64,000 nt of DNA from Streptomyces achromogenes (lineage in GTDB: Bacteria; Actinomycetota; Actinomycetes; Streptomycetales; Streptomycetaceae). The position numbers were made by a program, and so were the translations under genes. The stretch covers positions 2,418,001 through 2,482,000 of the forward strand of contig NZ_JAUSYH010000001.1 in NCBI RefSeq assembly GCF_030816715.1, read 5' to 3'. Below the pieces are notes generated by a model. It was not told where the DNA came from and made no database searches. It saw only the letters and a list, made by a program, of their open reading frames with translations. Below, one piece after another: positions 55,397 through 64,000 of the stretch; the stretch's first letter is position 1; the number at the start of each line of letters is the position of its first letter.

Positions 55397-56116
55397 TTAC
55401 CCGAGCCTGGGGCGGACTCCGAGTACCGCAGTGCCGACGCGTACATGTGTCGCTCCGGCCGCCACGGCCTCCTCGAGATCCGCGCTCATCCCCGCGGACA
55501 CCATGTTCGCAGTCGGATGAGCTCGGCGCAGGTCAGTCGACAAATCCATCAACCGCCCGAAGGCCGCTCGTTGGCGTCCCGCGAACTCCCCGGTCAGGGG
55601 GGCGACCGTCATCAGTCCGTCGAGGCGCAGCCCCGGCGAGCCGGCCACCCGGTCGGCCAACTCCGCGACGCCGCCCGGGGCCACGCCGCCCCGTTCGCCC
55701 CGCTCGCTCACCCCGGCGTCGAGGGCGACCTGGATGAGGCAGCCCACCTCGCGCCCCGCCCGCACCGCCTCCTTCGACAGCGACGTCACCAGCCTGGCGC
55801 GGTCGACGGACTGCACCACATCCGCGTAACCGACCACCGAGCGCGTTTTGTTGGTCTGCAACTGCCCGACGAAGTGCCAGCTGAGCGGCAGGTCGGAGCA
55901 CTCGGCCGCCTTCGGCGCCGCGTCCTGGTCCTTGTTCTCGGCGACGTGGCGCACGCCGAGCCCGGACAGGATGCGCACGTCGCTCGCCGGGTAGGTCTTG
56001 GTGACCACGATCAGGGTCACCTCGTCCCGCCCCCGCCCGGCGGTCGCGCACGCGGCGGCGATGCGCTCCTCCACTTTCGCCAGATTCGCGGCGAGTTCGT
56101 CCCTACGGCCCGTCAT
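55397..56116 (-). CDS. YggS family pyridoxal phosphate homeostasis protein (YlmE)
   Basis: A 239-residue PLP-binding TIM-barrel protein of the YggS/PROSC family. The PLP lysine is K40 in IVVTKTYPAS. HFVGQLQTNK and MVSAGMSADLEEAVAAGATHVRVGTAVLG are family signatures. It balances free PLP and has no known catalytic role. It lies six bases after pgeF and 128 bases before sepF. Confidence 0.93.
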   Translation of the reverse strand: MTGRRDELAANLAKVEERIAAACATAGRGRDEVTLIVVTKTYPASDVRILSGLGVRHVAENKDQDAAPKAAECSDLPLSWHFVGQLQTNKTRSVVGYADVVQSVDRARLVTSLSKEAVRAGREVGCLIQVALDAGVSERGERGGVAPGGVAELADRVAGSPGLRLDGLMTVAPLTGEFAGRQRAAFGRLMDLSTDLRRAHPTANMVSAGMSADLEEAVAAGATHVRVGTAVLGVRPRLG

Positions 56117-56122
56117 GTCCCA

Positions 56123-56851
56123 TCAGTCCAGCCAGACATATCCCGCGAGTCGCCCCGTGGTGCGATCGCGGCGGTATGAGAAATGGTCTTTCGACTCCCG
56201 TGTGCACACGGGCGACCCCACCCGGTCACGCACGCCGAGCCGGTCGAGCTGTGCGTGCACCCCGGCGGTCACGTCGACGGCGGGAGTGCCCCAGCCGGTC
56301 TCGGCGTGCGCCGCCGGTTCGACGGCGGCGACCTCGGCGCGCATCGCCTCCGGCACCTCGTAGCACCGCCCGCACACGGCGGGTCCGGTGCGGGCGACGA
56401 TCCGGGCGGGGTCGGCGCCGAGCGACGTCATCGCGTCGACCGCGGCGGGCACGATCCCCTTGACCATCCCTGGTCTTCCGGCGTGAGCGGCGGCGACGAC
56501 GCCCGCGACCGGGTCGGCCAGCAGGACCGGCACGCAGTCCGCGGTCAGCACGGCGAGGGCCAGCCCGCGGGTGGCGGTGACCAGGCCGTCCACCTCGGGG
56601 ACGGGCCGGGTGGTCCACGGCCCGTCGACCTCGGCGACGTCGGCGCCGTGCACCTGGTTCATCCAGACGACCCGGCCCGGGTCGAGACCGAGCGAGGTTG
56701 CGGCGAGCTCACGGTTGGCGAGCACGGCGCCGGATTCGTCGCCGACCGCTCCGCCGAGGTTGAGCTGCTCATACGGAACGGCGCTCACCCCGCCCCACCG
56801 GTCGGTGAAGGCGAAGTGCGCGCCGCTCACGCTCTCGCGCTGTCCTATCAC
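56123..56851 (-). CDS. pgeF: Peptidoglycan editing factor PgeF (YlmD/YfiH, laccase-domain)
   Basis: A 242-residue YfiH/CNF1-fold protein. Metal/active residues are seen as H in NQVHGADV, C in TADCVPVLL, and H in AAHAGRPG. In E. coli the family removes L-Ser-containing muropeptide precursors; an older label is polyphenol oxidase. The GTG start overlaps the ftsZ stop (GTGA), so it is coupled to ftsZ. Confidence 0.92.
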   Translation of the reverse strand: MIGQRESVSGAHFAFTDRWGGVSAVPYEQLNLGGAVGDESGAVLANRELAATSLGLDPGRVVWMNQVHGADVAEVDGPWTTRPVPEVDGLVTATRGLALAVLTADCVPVLLADPVAGVVAAAHAGRPGMVKGIVPAAVDAMTSLGADPARIVARTGPAVCGRCYEVPEAMRAEVAAVEPAAHAETGWGTPAVDVTAGVHAQLDRLGVRDRVGSPVCTRESKDHFSYRRDRTTGRLAGYVWLD

Positions 56852-58038
56852 TTCAGGAAGTCCGGCACGTCCAGCTCCTCGGCCGCGCTGTCCGAGTAGG
56901 TCCGCGACGGCGGCACCGGCGGGGACGACGGGAGGTCGGCCACCGGCTCGGGCGCCGGCTCCGGCTCCTCCTTCGGGGTCACGCTGCCGAGCGAGCCGAA
57001 GGACGGGCGGCTCTCGGGCTGCCGTACCGGAGTGGGCTCGTCGCGCCGGGCCGAGGACGACCCCATGACGGTCTCCCGGCGGGCCGGCGGCTGTCCGCCG
57101 TCGAAGCCGGCCGCGATCACGGTGACCCTGACCTCGTCGCCGAGGGCGTCGTCGATGACCGCGCCGAAGATGATGTTGGCCTCGGGGTGGGCGGCCTCGC
57201 TGACCAGCTGGGCGGCCTCGTTGATCTCGAACAGACCGAGGTCGGAGCCGCCGGAGATGGAGAGCAGGACGCCCCGGGCGCCGTCGATGGAGGCCTCCAG
57301 AAGCGGCGAGGAGATCGCCATCTCGGCGGCGGCCACCGCGCGGTCGTCGCCGCGGGCCGAGCCGATGCCCATGAGGGCCGAACCGGCCTCGGACATGACC
57401 GACTTCACGTCGGCGAAGTCGAGGTTGATCAGACCGGGGGTGGTGATCAGGTCGGTGATGCCCTGAACGCCGGAGAGCAGGACCTGGTCGGCCGACTTGA
57501 AGGCGTCGAGGACCGAGACCTGGCGGTCCGAGATGGACAGCAGCCGGTCGTTGGGGATGACGATGAGGGTGTCGACCTCTTCGCGGAGTTCGGCGATGCC
57601 GTCCTCGGCCTGGTTGGCGCGGCGCCGGCCCTCGAAGGTGAACGGGCGGGTGACCACGCCGATGGTGAGGGCGCCCAGGGAACGGGCGATGTTGGCCACG
57701 ACCGGCGCGCCGCCGGTACCGGTGCCGCCGCCCTCTCCGGCCGTCACGAAGACCATGTCGGCCCCCTTGAGGACCTCCTCGATCTCCTCGCGGTGGTCCT
57801 CGGCGGCCTTGCGGCCCACGGCCGGGTTGGCGCCGGCGCCGAGTCCGCGGGTCAGTTCGCGGCCGACGTCGAGTTTGACGTCGGCGTCGCTCATCAACAG
57901 CGCCTGCGCGTCCGTGTTGATGGCGATGAACTCGACGCCCTTGAGACCGACCTCGATCATCCGGTTGATGGCATTGACACCACCGCCGCCGACACCGATG
58001 ACTTTGATGACTGCGAGGTAGTTCTGCGGTGCTGCCAC
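56848..58038 (-). CDS. ftsZ: Cell division protein FtsZ
   Basis: The tubulin-like GTPase of the Z ring, 396 residues. Nucleotide motif GGGTGTG at 103-109, start [13 protein letters not shown], and T7-loop [12 protein letters not shown] are intact. A variable linker (about 320-385) leads to the C-terminal peptide [10 protein letters not shown], the SepF-binding tail. GTG 58036-58038 follows GAGAGG. The upstream 277-base region holds an 8-bp dyad (58135-58159) and is probably the site of sporulation control, which is known for Streptomyces ftsZ. Confidence 0.97.
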   Translation of the reverse strand: MAAPQNYLAVIKVIGVGGGGVNAINRMIEVGLKGVEFIAINTDAQALLMSDADVKLDVGRELTRGLGAGANPAVGRKAAEDHREEIEEVLKGADMVFVTAGEGGGTGTGGAPVVANIARSLGALTIGVVTRPFTFEGRRRANQAEDGIAELREEVDTLIVIPNDRLLSISDRQVSVLDAFKSADQVLLSGVQGITDLITTPGLINLDFADVKSVMSEAGSALMGIGSARGDDRAVAAAEMAISSPLLEASIDGARGVLLSISGGSDLGLFEINEAAQLVSEAAHPEANIIFGAVIDDALGDEVRVTVIAAGFDGGQPPARRETVMGSSSARRDEPTPVRQPESRPSFGSLGSVTPKEEPEPAPEPVADLPSSPPVPPSRTYSDSAAEELDVPDFLK

Positions 58039-58134
58039 GTCGAAGGCCTCTCGCCTCGAGTTACGTGTCGTCGCGTCACAGGTGATGCGATCCGACGACT
58101 GATGCCGAATGGGACGGTCCGTTTCGCCGACCCG

Positions 58135-58159
58135 AACCCTAACGCTGAAGTTTAGGGTT
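58135..58159. promoter_or_regulatory. Inverted repeat in the ftsZ control region
   Basis: AACCCTAA (58135-58142) and TTAGGGTT (58152-58159) form a perfect 8-bp dyad with nine bases between. It lies about 100 bases upstream of the ftsZ start, in a region of lower G/C. A regulator site is likely, but I cannot name the regulator. Confidence 0.55.
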
Positions 58160-58315
58160 ACCAGTGTGTCCGTTCCTTGAAGTCTTCTGAACAGGACACT
58201 AAGTCGACAAGTGGCGCCCGTTCAACGAACACGCCGAACCTCCCGTTTTTCTTTTCACCCTATGTGATCAGCCATGTCGCTGCCCAACCAGGGTGCTGGC
58301 CTGCGCGGATGTGCG

Positions 58316-59110
58316 TCAACTCCCCGATGACGCAGGGGCGGTGGGAGCGCTGACGTCGAAGTGCCGCGCGGCCGGGGCGGCTTTCATGAGAGCGGTGAGT
58401 GCGCGGCCCTTGGCGGCGCCGTTCTCGGCGCTGCCCCAGGCCACCGTGCGGCCGTCGGTCAGCCGCAGTGCGATGTCGTCGTAGGAGCGGACCTTGACCA
58501 GCCGTGTCTCGCGGGCGACGGCGGGCGGCAGCGAGCCGGCCGCCCGGACCGCCTCCCGCGTCAGCCGGGTCTCTCCGAATCGGCGCAGACTCGCCGCCGC
58601 CGATCGCGAGGAGGAGGCCGACATCTCCAGCAACGGGATGCCTTTCGGGGCCTCGGAAACCGTGGCGAAACGGACGCCCTCGTCGTCCACTTCCACGAAG
58701 CTCGCCCCTTTTCGGACCAGGAGAACCGGCGTTCGCTCGACCACTTTCACACTGATTCCGTGCGGCCAGGAACGGACCGTCTCAACCGAGTCGATCCGGG
58801 GCAATTCCTTGCGGAGTCTCGCCTCGACCGCGTCGGTGTCGACCGAGACGAGCGGCGTTCCGACGGTCACGGCGGCGACCTCGCTCACCTGTTGCGGGGT
58901 CAGTACGGCGGTGCCGGTGACGGTGACCTCCCTCACCCGCAGCCACTGCGAGCCGTACAACACCCAGACGGCGCCCGCACCGAGGAGGGAGACGGCCAGC
59001 ACGAGAGTGATGATCATACGAAGCCGGCGTGGCCCCAACCGCCGGACAAGGGGCGGACCGGACGACTCCTGCTGGCGTGCACCGCGCTCGGCGGTGGCGG
59101 ATCCGGCCAC
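58316..59110 (-). CDS. ftsQ: Cell division protein FtsQ
   Basis: A 264-residue bitopic divisome protein. Cytoplasmic tail 1-31, membrane helix about 32-54, POTRA domain about 58-127 (REVTVTGTAVLTPQQVSEV) and a FtsQ beta domain with DDEGVRFATV. It links FtsB/FtsL with the septal synthase. The GTG start (59108-59110) is 27 bases after murG. It precedes the ftsZ control region by 277 bases. Confidence 0.94.
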   Translation of the reverse strand: MAGSATAERGARQQESSGPPLVRRLGPRRLRMIITLVLAVSLLGAGAVWVLYGSQWLRVREVTVTGTAVLTPQQVSEVAAVTVGTPLVSVDTDAVEARLRKELPRIDSVETVRSWPHGISVKVVERTPVLLVRKGASFVEVDDEGVRFATVSEAPKGIPLLEMSASSSRSAAASLRRFGETRLTREAVRAAGSLPPAVARETRLVKVRSYDDIALRLTDGRTVAWGSAENGAAKGRALTALMKAAPAARHFDVSAPTAPASSGS

Positions 59111-59137
59111 GCTCCCCTGCCCTTTCGTCCATCGTGC

Positions 59138-60235
59138 CTATCGGTGTGCACGGGAGGCGGCGATCGCCTCGTACACCATGCCGACGAGCAGTTCGTCGGC
59201 GTCCCGGCGGCCGAACTCGCTGGCGGCCCGGGACATCTCGTACAGCCGGTGCGGATCGGCGAGCACGGGCAGGACCGTCTCCCGCACCCACTCGGGGGTC
59301 AGTTCCGCGTCGTCGACCAGCAGACCGCCGCCCGCCTTCACCAGCGGCTGGGCGTTCAGCCGCTGTTCGCCGTTGCCGATGGGCAGCGGGACGTAGGCGG
59401 CCGGGAGCCCGACGGCGGAGAGCTCGGCGACGGTCATCGCGCCCGCCCGGCAGAGCATCATGTCGGCGGCGGCGTACGCGAGATCCATCCGGTCCACGTA
59501 CGGTACCGGGATGTACGGGGGCATCCCCGGCATCTGCTGCACCTGCGGCAGTTCGTTCTTCGGGCCGACCGCGTGCAGGATCTGGATGCCGGCCTGCTGC
59601 AGCCAGGGCGCGACCTGCTGGACCACCTCGTTCAGGCGGCGGGCGCCCTGCGAGCCGCCGGAGACCAGCAGGGTCGGCAGGTTGGGGTCGAGGCCGAACA
59701 TGTGCCGGGCCTCGGGACGGGCGGCGGCGCGGTCCAGCGTGGCGATGGAGCGGCGCAGCGGGATGCCGATGTAGCGGGCGTCGCGCAGCTTGCTGTCGGG
59801 CGTGGAGACGGCCACCCGGGCCGCGTAGCGCGAGCCGATCTTGTTGGCCAGGCCGGGGCGGGCGTTGGCCTCGTGGACGATGATCGGCACACCGAGGCGC
59901 TTGGCCGCGAGGTAGCCGGGCAGGGCCACGTAACCGCCGAAGCCGACGACGGCGTCCGCCCGGGTGCGCTCCAGGATCTGCTCGGCCGCCTTGATCGTGC
60001 CGCGCAGCCGGCCCGGGACGGTGATCAGTTCGGGGGTGGGCTTGCGCGGCAGCGGCACGGCGGGGATCAGCGCGAGCTCGTAGCCCCGCTGCGGAACGAG
60101 CGTGGTCTCCAGGCCGCGCTCCGTGCCCAGGGCCGTGATCCCCACACCGGGGTCCTGCCTGCGGAGGGCGTCCGCGAGGGCGAGCGCGGGCTCGATGTGG
60201 CCGGCGGTCCCCCCACCAGCGAGTACGACATGCAC
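59138..60235 (-). CDS. murG: UDP-GlcNAc:lipid I transferase MurG
   Basis: MurG adds GlcNAc to lipid I to form lipid II. It has 365 residues in two Rossmann domains. G-loop 1 is GGGTAGH at 7-13, the second is SGGSQGARRLNE, and the UDP-GlcNAc site has CRAGAMTVAELSAVG. ATG 60233-60235 lies six bases after ftsW. Confidence 0.97.
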   Translation of the reverse strand: MHVVLAGGGTAGHIEPALALADALRRQDPGVGITALGTERGLETTLVPQRGYELALIPAVPLPRKPTPELITVPGRLRGTIKAAEQILERTRADAVVGFGGYVALPGYLAAKRLGVPIIVHEANARPGLANKIGSRYAARVAVSTPDSKLRDARYIGIPLRRSIATLDRAAARPEARHMFGLDPNLPTLLVSGGSQGARRLNEVVQQVAPWLQQAGIQILHAVGPKNELPQVQQMPGMPPYIPVPYVDRMDLAYAAADMMLCRAGAMTVAELSAVGLPAAYVPLPIGNGEQRLNAQPLVKAGGGLLVDDAELTPEWVRETVLPVLADPHRLYEMSRAASEFGRRDADELLVGMVYEAIAASRAHR

Positions 60236-60241
60236 CGAAAT

Positions 60242-61606
60242 TCACCGCTCTCCGGACGGGCGCGCCGCCGAGGCACGCCGTCGCATCGTGTTCCATCTCC
60301 GGGGACTCCGTGCGAACGCGGAGCCCCCCGCCCCCCGCTTTCTACCAAAGCGGCGGGGCCGCATCGCAAGCGCCGCCCGCGCAGCGGGCTCGTCGCGTGC
60401 GAAGGCGATCAGCAGCCCGATGGCGAACATGGTCGGCAGCAGGGCGGAGCCCCCGTAGGAGAACAGCGGGAGGGGCACGCCGGCGATCGGCAGCAGACCG
60501 AGCACCGCACCGATGTTGATCACTGCCTGAGCGGTGATCCAGGTGGTCACGCCTCCCGCGGCATACCTCACGAAGGGGTCCTCCGTGCGTCCGGCCACGC
60601 GGATACCCGCATAGCCTAGAGCCGCGAACAGGGCGAGCACCGACAGCGTCCCCGCGAGACCGAGTTCCTCTCCGGTGACAGCGAAGATGAAGTCGGTGTG
60701 CGCTTCGGGGAGTTGTCCCCATTTCTCCACACTCGCCCCGAGCCCCGAGCCGAAGATCCCGCCGGAGGCCAGGGCGTAGATGCCGTGCACGGCCTGCCAG
60801 CAGGCGTCGCCGGGGCCGGGATCGGTCGCGCCGATGCACTGCAGCCGGGCCATGCGGTTGGGGCTGGTCCTGATGAGGATCACGCCGAGCGTGGCGGCGA
60901 TCGACAGCACGCCGACGAACAGCCGTGTGGGCGCACCCGCCAGCCACAACAGGCCGAAGAGGATCGCCGTGAGGATGATCGCCGTGCCCATGTCGCCGCC
61001 CAGCATGATCAGCCCGAGCAGCATGAAGGCGACCGGCACGAGCGGCACCAGCATGTGCTTCCACTGGCTGAGCAGCCTCTTGTCCTGTTTGCGCGCGAGC
61101 AGGTCGGCGCCCCACAGCACGAGCGCGAGTTTGCCGAACTCGCTGGGCTGGATCTGGAAGGAGCCGCCCAGCGAGATCCAGTTCTGGTTGCCGTTGACCG
61201 ACATCCCTATCCCGGGGACCTGCACCAGCGCCATCATGAAGACGGCACCCGCGAGGATCGGGTAGGCGAGGGCGCGGTGCAGCTTCACCGGCATGCGGGA
61301 CGCGACCAGCAGCAGCACGGCCCCGATGGAGGCGGCCAGGAACTGCTTGCGGAAGAAGAACGAACCGGGCAGCGACATCTGCAGCGCGGTGATCTGGGAG
61401 GCCGAGTAGACCATCACGAGGCCCAGCACGGTGATCAGCAGGCTGCCGCCGAAGATCAGGTAGTAGGCCGTGAGCGGCCGGTCCCAGGCCTTCTGCACGC
61501 GCGCGTGGAGCCGCCGTACGGGGTTGTCGCGGCGCGGCCGGGAGGCGCCGGCCGGTCTGCGGACGGTTCGCTGGACGGGCGGCCGCCCGGTACGGCTACC
61601 GGCCAT
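60242..61606 (-). CDS. ftsW: SEDS family peptidoglycan polymerase FtsW
   Basis: A 454-residue SEDS glycosyltransferase that polymerises lipid II at septa with a class B PBP. About ten membrane segments. Signature blocks NGNQNWISLGGSFQIQPSEFGKLALVLW and FIFAVTGEELGLAG and PLPLFSYGGSALL are intact; the catalytic aspartate follows in WGADLL. The N-terminal 45 residues are Arg/Pro-rich and the last 60 are basic. ATG 61604-61606. Confidence 0.96.
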   Translation of the reverse strand: MAGSRTGRPPVQRTVRRPAGASRPRRDNPVRRLHARVQKAWDRPLTAYYLIFGGSLLITVLGLVMVYSASQITALQMSLPGSFFFRKQFLAASIGAVLLLVASRMPVKLHRALAYPILAGAVFMMALVQVPGIGMSVNGNQNWISLGGSFQIQPSEFGKLALVLWGADLLARKQDKRLLSQWKHMLVPLVPVAFMLLGLIMLGGDMGTAIILTAILFGLLWLAGAPTRLFVGVLSIAATLGVILIRTSPNRMARLQCIGATDPGPGDACWQAVHGIYALASGGIFGSGLGASVEKWGQLPEAHTDFIFAVTGEELGLAGTLSVLALFAALGYAGIRVAGRTEDPFVRYAAGGVTTWITAQAVINIGAVLGLLPIAGVPLPLFSYGGSALLPTMFAIGLLIAFARDEPAARAALAMRPRRFGRKRGAGGSAFARSPRRWNTMRRRASAARPSGER

Positions 61607-61714
61607 CTGCCGCTCCGCTGTACGCGGCGCAGCCGCTGCGCTCGGCTGCTGCGCCGTACGTCGGCCGTGACGGTCCCACGCGTCCCTCCCAAGGTCGCCC
61701 GGCAGGCGGCCGGG

Positions 61715-63133
61715 TCAGGTTCCGAGTTCGCGGACGGCCTGAGCGAACGCGTCACCGCGCTGGTTGTAGTTGACGAACATGTCCATGGAGGCGCAGGCGG
61801 GGGCGAGGAGCACCGTGTCGCCCCCGGCGGCGAGCCGCCGGGCCTCCTGGACGGCTGCGGACATCGCCCCAGTGTCGGTCCGGCCGAGGTCGACGACGGG
61901 TACTTCCGGGGCGTGTCGCGCCAGGGCTTCCCGGATCAGGGCGCGGTCGGCGCCGATGAGCACCACGCCGCGAAGCCGCTCGGCCGACCCGGCCACCAGC
62001 TCGTCGAAGGTCGCGCCCTTGGCCAGTCCGCCGGCGATCCACACGATCTTCTCGTAGGCCGCCAACGAGGCCTGCGCCGCGTGGGTGTTGGTCGCCTTGG
62101 AGTCGTCGACGTACGCGACGCCGTCCACGTCGGCCACGTGGGCGATGCGGTGGGCGTCGGGCGTGAAGGCCCGCAGGCCGTCCCGTACGGCCTTGGGGGG
62201 CACCCCGAAGGCCCGGGCGAGGGCCGCCGCGGCAAGGGCGTTGGCGATGTTGTGCGGGGCCGGCGGATCGACGTCGGAGACCTCGGCGAGCTCCTGGGCG
62301 TTCTTCTGCCGGTCCTCTACGAAGGCCCGGTCGACCAGGATGCCGTCCACCACGCCGAGTTGGGAGGGGGCGGGGGCGCCGAGGGTGAAGCCGATCGCCC
62401 GGCAGCCCTCCTCGACGTCGGCCTCGCGCACCAGGTCCTCGGTGGCCTTGTCGGCGACGTTGTAGACGCAGGCGACCTGGTTGCCCTCGTAGACGCGCCC
62501 CTTGTCCCTGGCGTACGCCTCCATGGAGCCGTGCCAGTCGAGGTGGTCGGGGGCGAGGTTGAGGACGGCGGCGGAGTGCGCGCGCAGGGACGGCGCCCAG
62601 TGCAGCTGGTAGCTGGACAGCTCGACGGCGAGGACGTCGTAGCGCTCGTCGCCGAGGACCGCGTCCAGCAGGGAGACACCGATGTTGCCGACGGCCGCCG
62701 TACGCAGGCCGGCCGCCTCCAGGATGGACGCGAGCATCCGGGTGGTGGTCGTCTTGCCGTTGGTGCCCGTCACGCACAGCCAGGGCGCCGCGTCCGGGCC
62801 CCTGAGCCGCCAGGCGAGTTCGACGTCGCCCCAGACCGGTACGCCGGCCCGGCGGGCCGCCGTGAACAGCGGCTTGTCGGGCTTCCAGCCGGGTGCGGTG
62901 ACGACGAGTTCGGCGCCCTCGGGCAGGGTCGCCCCGTCACCGAGGCGCACGGTGACGCCCAGCGCCTCCAGCTCGGCGGCCTGTTCACGCGCGCGTGCGT
63001 CGTCGCCGTCGTTGACGACGGTGACCTTCGCGCCGAGCCCGTGCAGCACCTTGGCCGCCGGGAGGCCGGAGACGCCGAGCCCGGCGACGGTGACGTTCTT
63101 CCCCTGCCAGTCGGTCACTTCTCTGCTGCCCAT
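61715..63133 (-). CDS. murD: UDP-N-acetylmuramoylalanine--D-glutamate ligase
   Basis: MurD adds D-Glu to UDP-MurNAc-L-Ala with ATP. It has 472 residues from ATG 63131-63133. A Rossmann N-domain ([12 protein letters not shown]), Walker-type [30 protein letters not shown] and [13 protein letters not shown] are all conserved. A GTG at 63116-63118 overlaps the mraY stop (GTGA) and gives 467 residues; the longer start with MGSREVT is preferred because I recall the same N-terminus in other Streptomyces MurD. It is 108 bases upstream of ftsW. Confidence 0.95.
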   Translation of the reverse strand: MGSREVTDWQGKNVTVAGLGVSGLPAAKVLHGLGAKVTVVNDGDDARAREQAAELEALGVTVRLGDGATLPEGAELVVTAPGWKPDKPLFTAARRAGVPVWGDVELAWRLRGPDAAPWLCVTGTNGKTTTTRMLASILEAAGLRTAAVGNIGVSLLDAVLGDERYDVLAVELSSYQLHWAPSLRAHSAAVLNLAPDHLDWHGSMEAYARDKGRVYEGNQVACVYNVADKATEDLVREADVEEGCRAIGFTLGAPAPSQLGVVDGILVDRAFVEDRQKNAQELAEVSDVDPPAPHNIANALAAAALARAFGVPPKAVRDGLRAFTPDAHRIAHVADVDGVAYVDDSKATNTHAAQASLAAYEKIVWIAGGLAKGATFDELVAGSAERLRGVVLIGADRALIREALARHAPEVPVVDLGRTDTGAMSAAVQEARRLAAGGDTVLLAPACASMDMFVNYNQRGDAFAQAVRELGT

Positions 63134-64000
63134 CCCGCGTAGAAGATGCCCAGTCCGACGATCACACAGATGCCCTGGATGATCCAGAAACGGACCACCA
63201 CGAGGACTTCGGACCAGCCCTTGAGTTCGAAGTGGTGCTGCAGCGGCGCCATCCGGAAGACGCGCTTGCCGGTGAGCTTGAACGAGCCGACCTGGATGAC
63301 CACCGACATGGTGATGAGGACGAACAGACCACCCATGATGGCCACCAGCAGCTCCGTGCGGGAGCAGATGGCGAGGCCCGTGAGGACGCCGCCGAGCGCC
63401 AGCGAACCGGTGTCGCCCATGAAGATCTTGGCCGGCGAGGTGTTCCACCACAGGAAGCCCAGGCAGGCGCCCATCAGCGCCGCGGAGATGACCGCGAGAT
63501 CCAGCGGATCGCGCACCTCGTAGCAGGCGTTGGGGTTGGTCAGGGTCTCGCCGTTGGCGCAGGACTCCTGGAACTGCCAGACGCCGATGAAGGTGTAGGC
63601 GCCGAAGACGAGCACGGAGGCGCCGGTGGCCAGGCCGTCCAGACCGTCCGTCAGGTTCACGCCGTTGGACATCGCGAGGATCATGAACAGCGCCCAGACG
63701 ACGAACAGCACGGGGCCGATCGTCCAGCCGAAGTCCGTGATGAAGGACAGCTTCGTGGAGGCCGGGGTGTTGCCGCGGGCGTCGGAGAACTGCAGCGACA
63801 GCACCGCGAAGGCGATGCCGACGATGAGCTGGCCGGCCATCTTCGCCTTGGCCCGCAGACCCAGCGAACGCCGCTTGACGATCTTGATGTAGTCGTCGAG
63901 GAAGCCGACCAGGCCCATGCCGCACATCAGGCCCAGCACCAGCAGACCGGTGTAACTCGGCGGGTTGCCCGTGATCAGCTTGGACAGGAAGTACGCGGCG
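63115..64000 (-). CDS. mraY: Phospho-N-acetylmuramoyl-pentapeptide transferase MraY (5' end outside window)
   Basis: The minus-strand frame is open to the right edge, giving the last 294 residues. MraY transfers phospho-MurNAc-pentapeptide to undecaprenyl phosphate, making lipid I. Signature aspartates are in [12 protein letters not shown] and [15 protein letters not shown], and [12 protein letters not shown] and [11 protein letters not shown] complete the set. About eight membrane segments remain. Its stop is within murD's start region, so they are coupled. Confidence 0.95.
   Translation of the reverse strand, partial: AAYFLSKLITGNPPSYTGLLVLGLMCGMGLVGFLDDYIKIVKRRSLGLRAKAKMAGQLIVGIAFAVLSLQFSDARGNTPASTKLSFITDFGWTIGPVLFVVWALFMILAMSNGVNLTDGLDGLATGASVLVFGAYTFIGVWQFQESCANGETLTNPNACYEVRDPLDLAVISAALMGACLGFLWWNTSPAKIFMGDTGSLALGGVLTGLAICSRTELLVAIMGGLFVLITMSVVIQVGSFKLTGKRVFRMAPLQHHFELKGWSEVLVVVRFWIIQGICVIVGLGIFYAGWAAEK

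Noticed and set aside
56123..56851. True multicopper laccase
   Set aside because: Fold and context (next to ftsZ and yggS) are those of YfiH/PgeF proteins; no cupredoxin motifs are present.
58135..58159. Telomere-like TTAGGG motif
   Set aside because: Only one copy on each strand, as a dyad; Streptomyces chromosome ends do not use TTAGGG repeats.

Overview
The window is about 70% G+C and densely coded. Many genes start with GTG, many neighbours overlap by four bases (ATGA or GTGA), and the gene content (trpM, HisA/PriA, a long DivIVA, SepF, an H1-tailed TraR protein, Tat-exported PhoD) is that of a Streptomyces chromosome core. The order lgt - trp - his - dnaE - ileS - divIVA - ftsZ matches, as far as I recall, the conserved core region of Streptomyces coelicolor. 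No tRNA, rRNA, insertion sequence, prophage or CRISPR array was seen.

Layout. 1-5988 (+): a tightly coupled catabolic-looking operon of three ADP-ribosylglycohydrolase paralogues, a ribokinase, a class III CoA-transferase and a CitE/HpcH-type lyase. It ends at a strong bidirectional terminator and is the least understood part of the window. 6090-15106 (-): hisI-trpE, three small membrane-protein genes, trpC-trpM-trpB-trpA, a membrane-anchored DsbA-like protein and lgt. 15190-17889: a TIGR03085-type gene, then an ArsR-type regulator with an MFS exporter and a clear palindromic operator. 18044-23774 (-): hisD-hisC-hisB-(54-residue membrane protein)-hisH-hisA/priA-ridA-hisF, all or nearly all overlapping. 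23940-27955 (+): a pentapeptide-like membrane protein, a hypothetical gene, a LON-domain protein and YbaK. 28152-32187 (-): a DUF2567-like protein, an ABC-2 permease with its ATPase, and an NYN-domain protein. 32403-36199: a small basic protein and dnaE. 36414-43284: DUF2252, a membrane protein, a second DsbA-like protein, PhoD, dienelactone hydrolase and an MscS channel. 43288-48881 (-): SDR, CPA1 antiporter, GNAT, RluA-type pseudouridine synthase, lspA and traR. 49190-52625 (+): an isoleucine T-box and ileS. 52978-64000 (-): the dcw cluster in reverse, mraY-murD-ftsW-murG-ftsQ-ftsZ-pgeF-yggS-sepF-yggT-divIVA.

How the genes work together. The trp and his genes supply tryptophan and histidine, and one isomerase (PriA) probably serves both pathways because no trpF is visible. 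The dcw block makes lipid II (MraY, MurD, MurG), polymerises septal wall (FtsW, FtsQ, FtsZ, SepF) and directs polar growth (DivIVA). Lgt and LspA process lipoproteins.

Three conserved genes (dnaE near 36000, the second DsbA-like gene near 39500, the CPA1 antiporter near 45502) each carry one apparent extra base. Since dnaE should be essential, local sequence error is the simplest explanation. The most interesting leads are the ADP-ribosylglycohydrolase/CoA operon, the overlooked 54-residue membrane protein in the his operon, the translational T-box of ileS, the palindrome that doubles as promoter of the ArsR gene, and several short tandem repeats next to genes.
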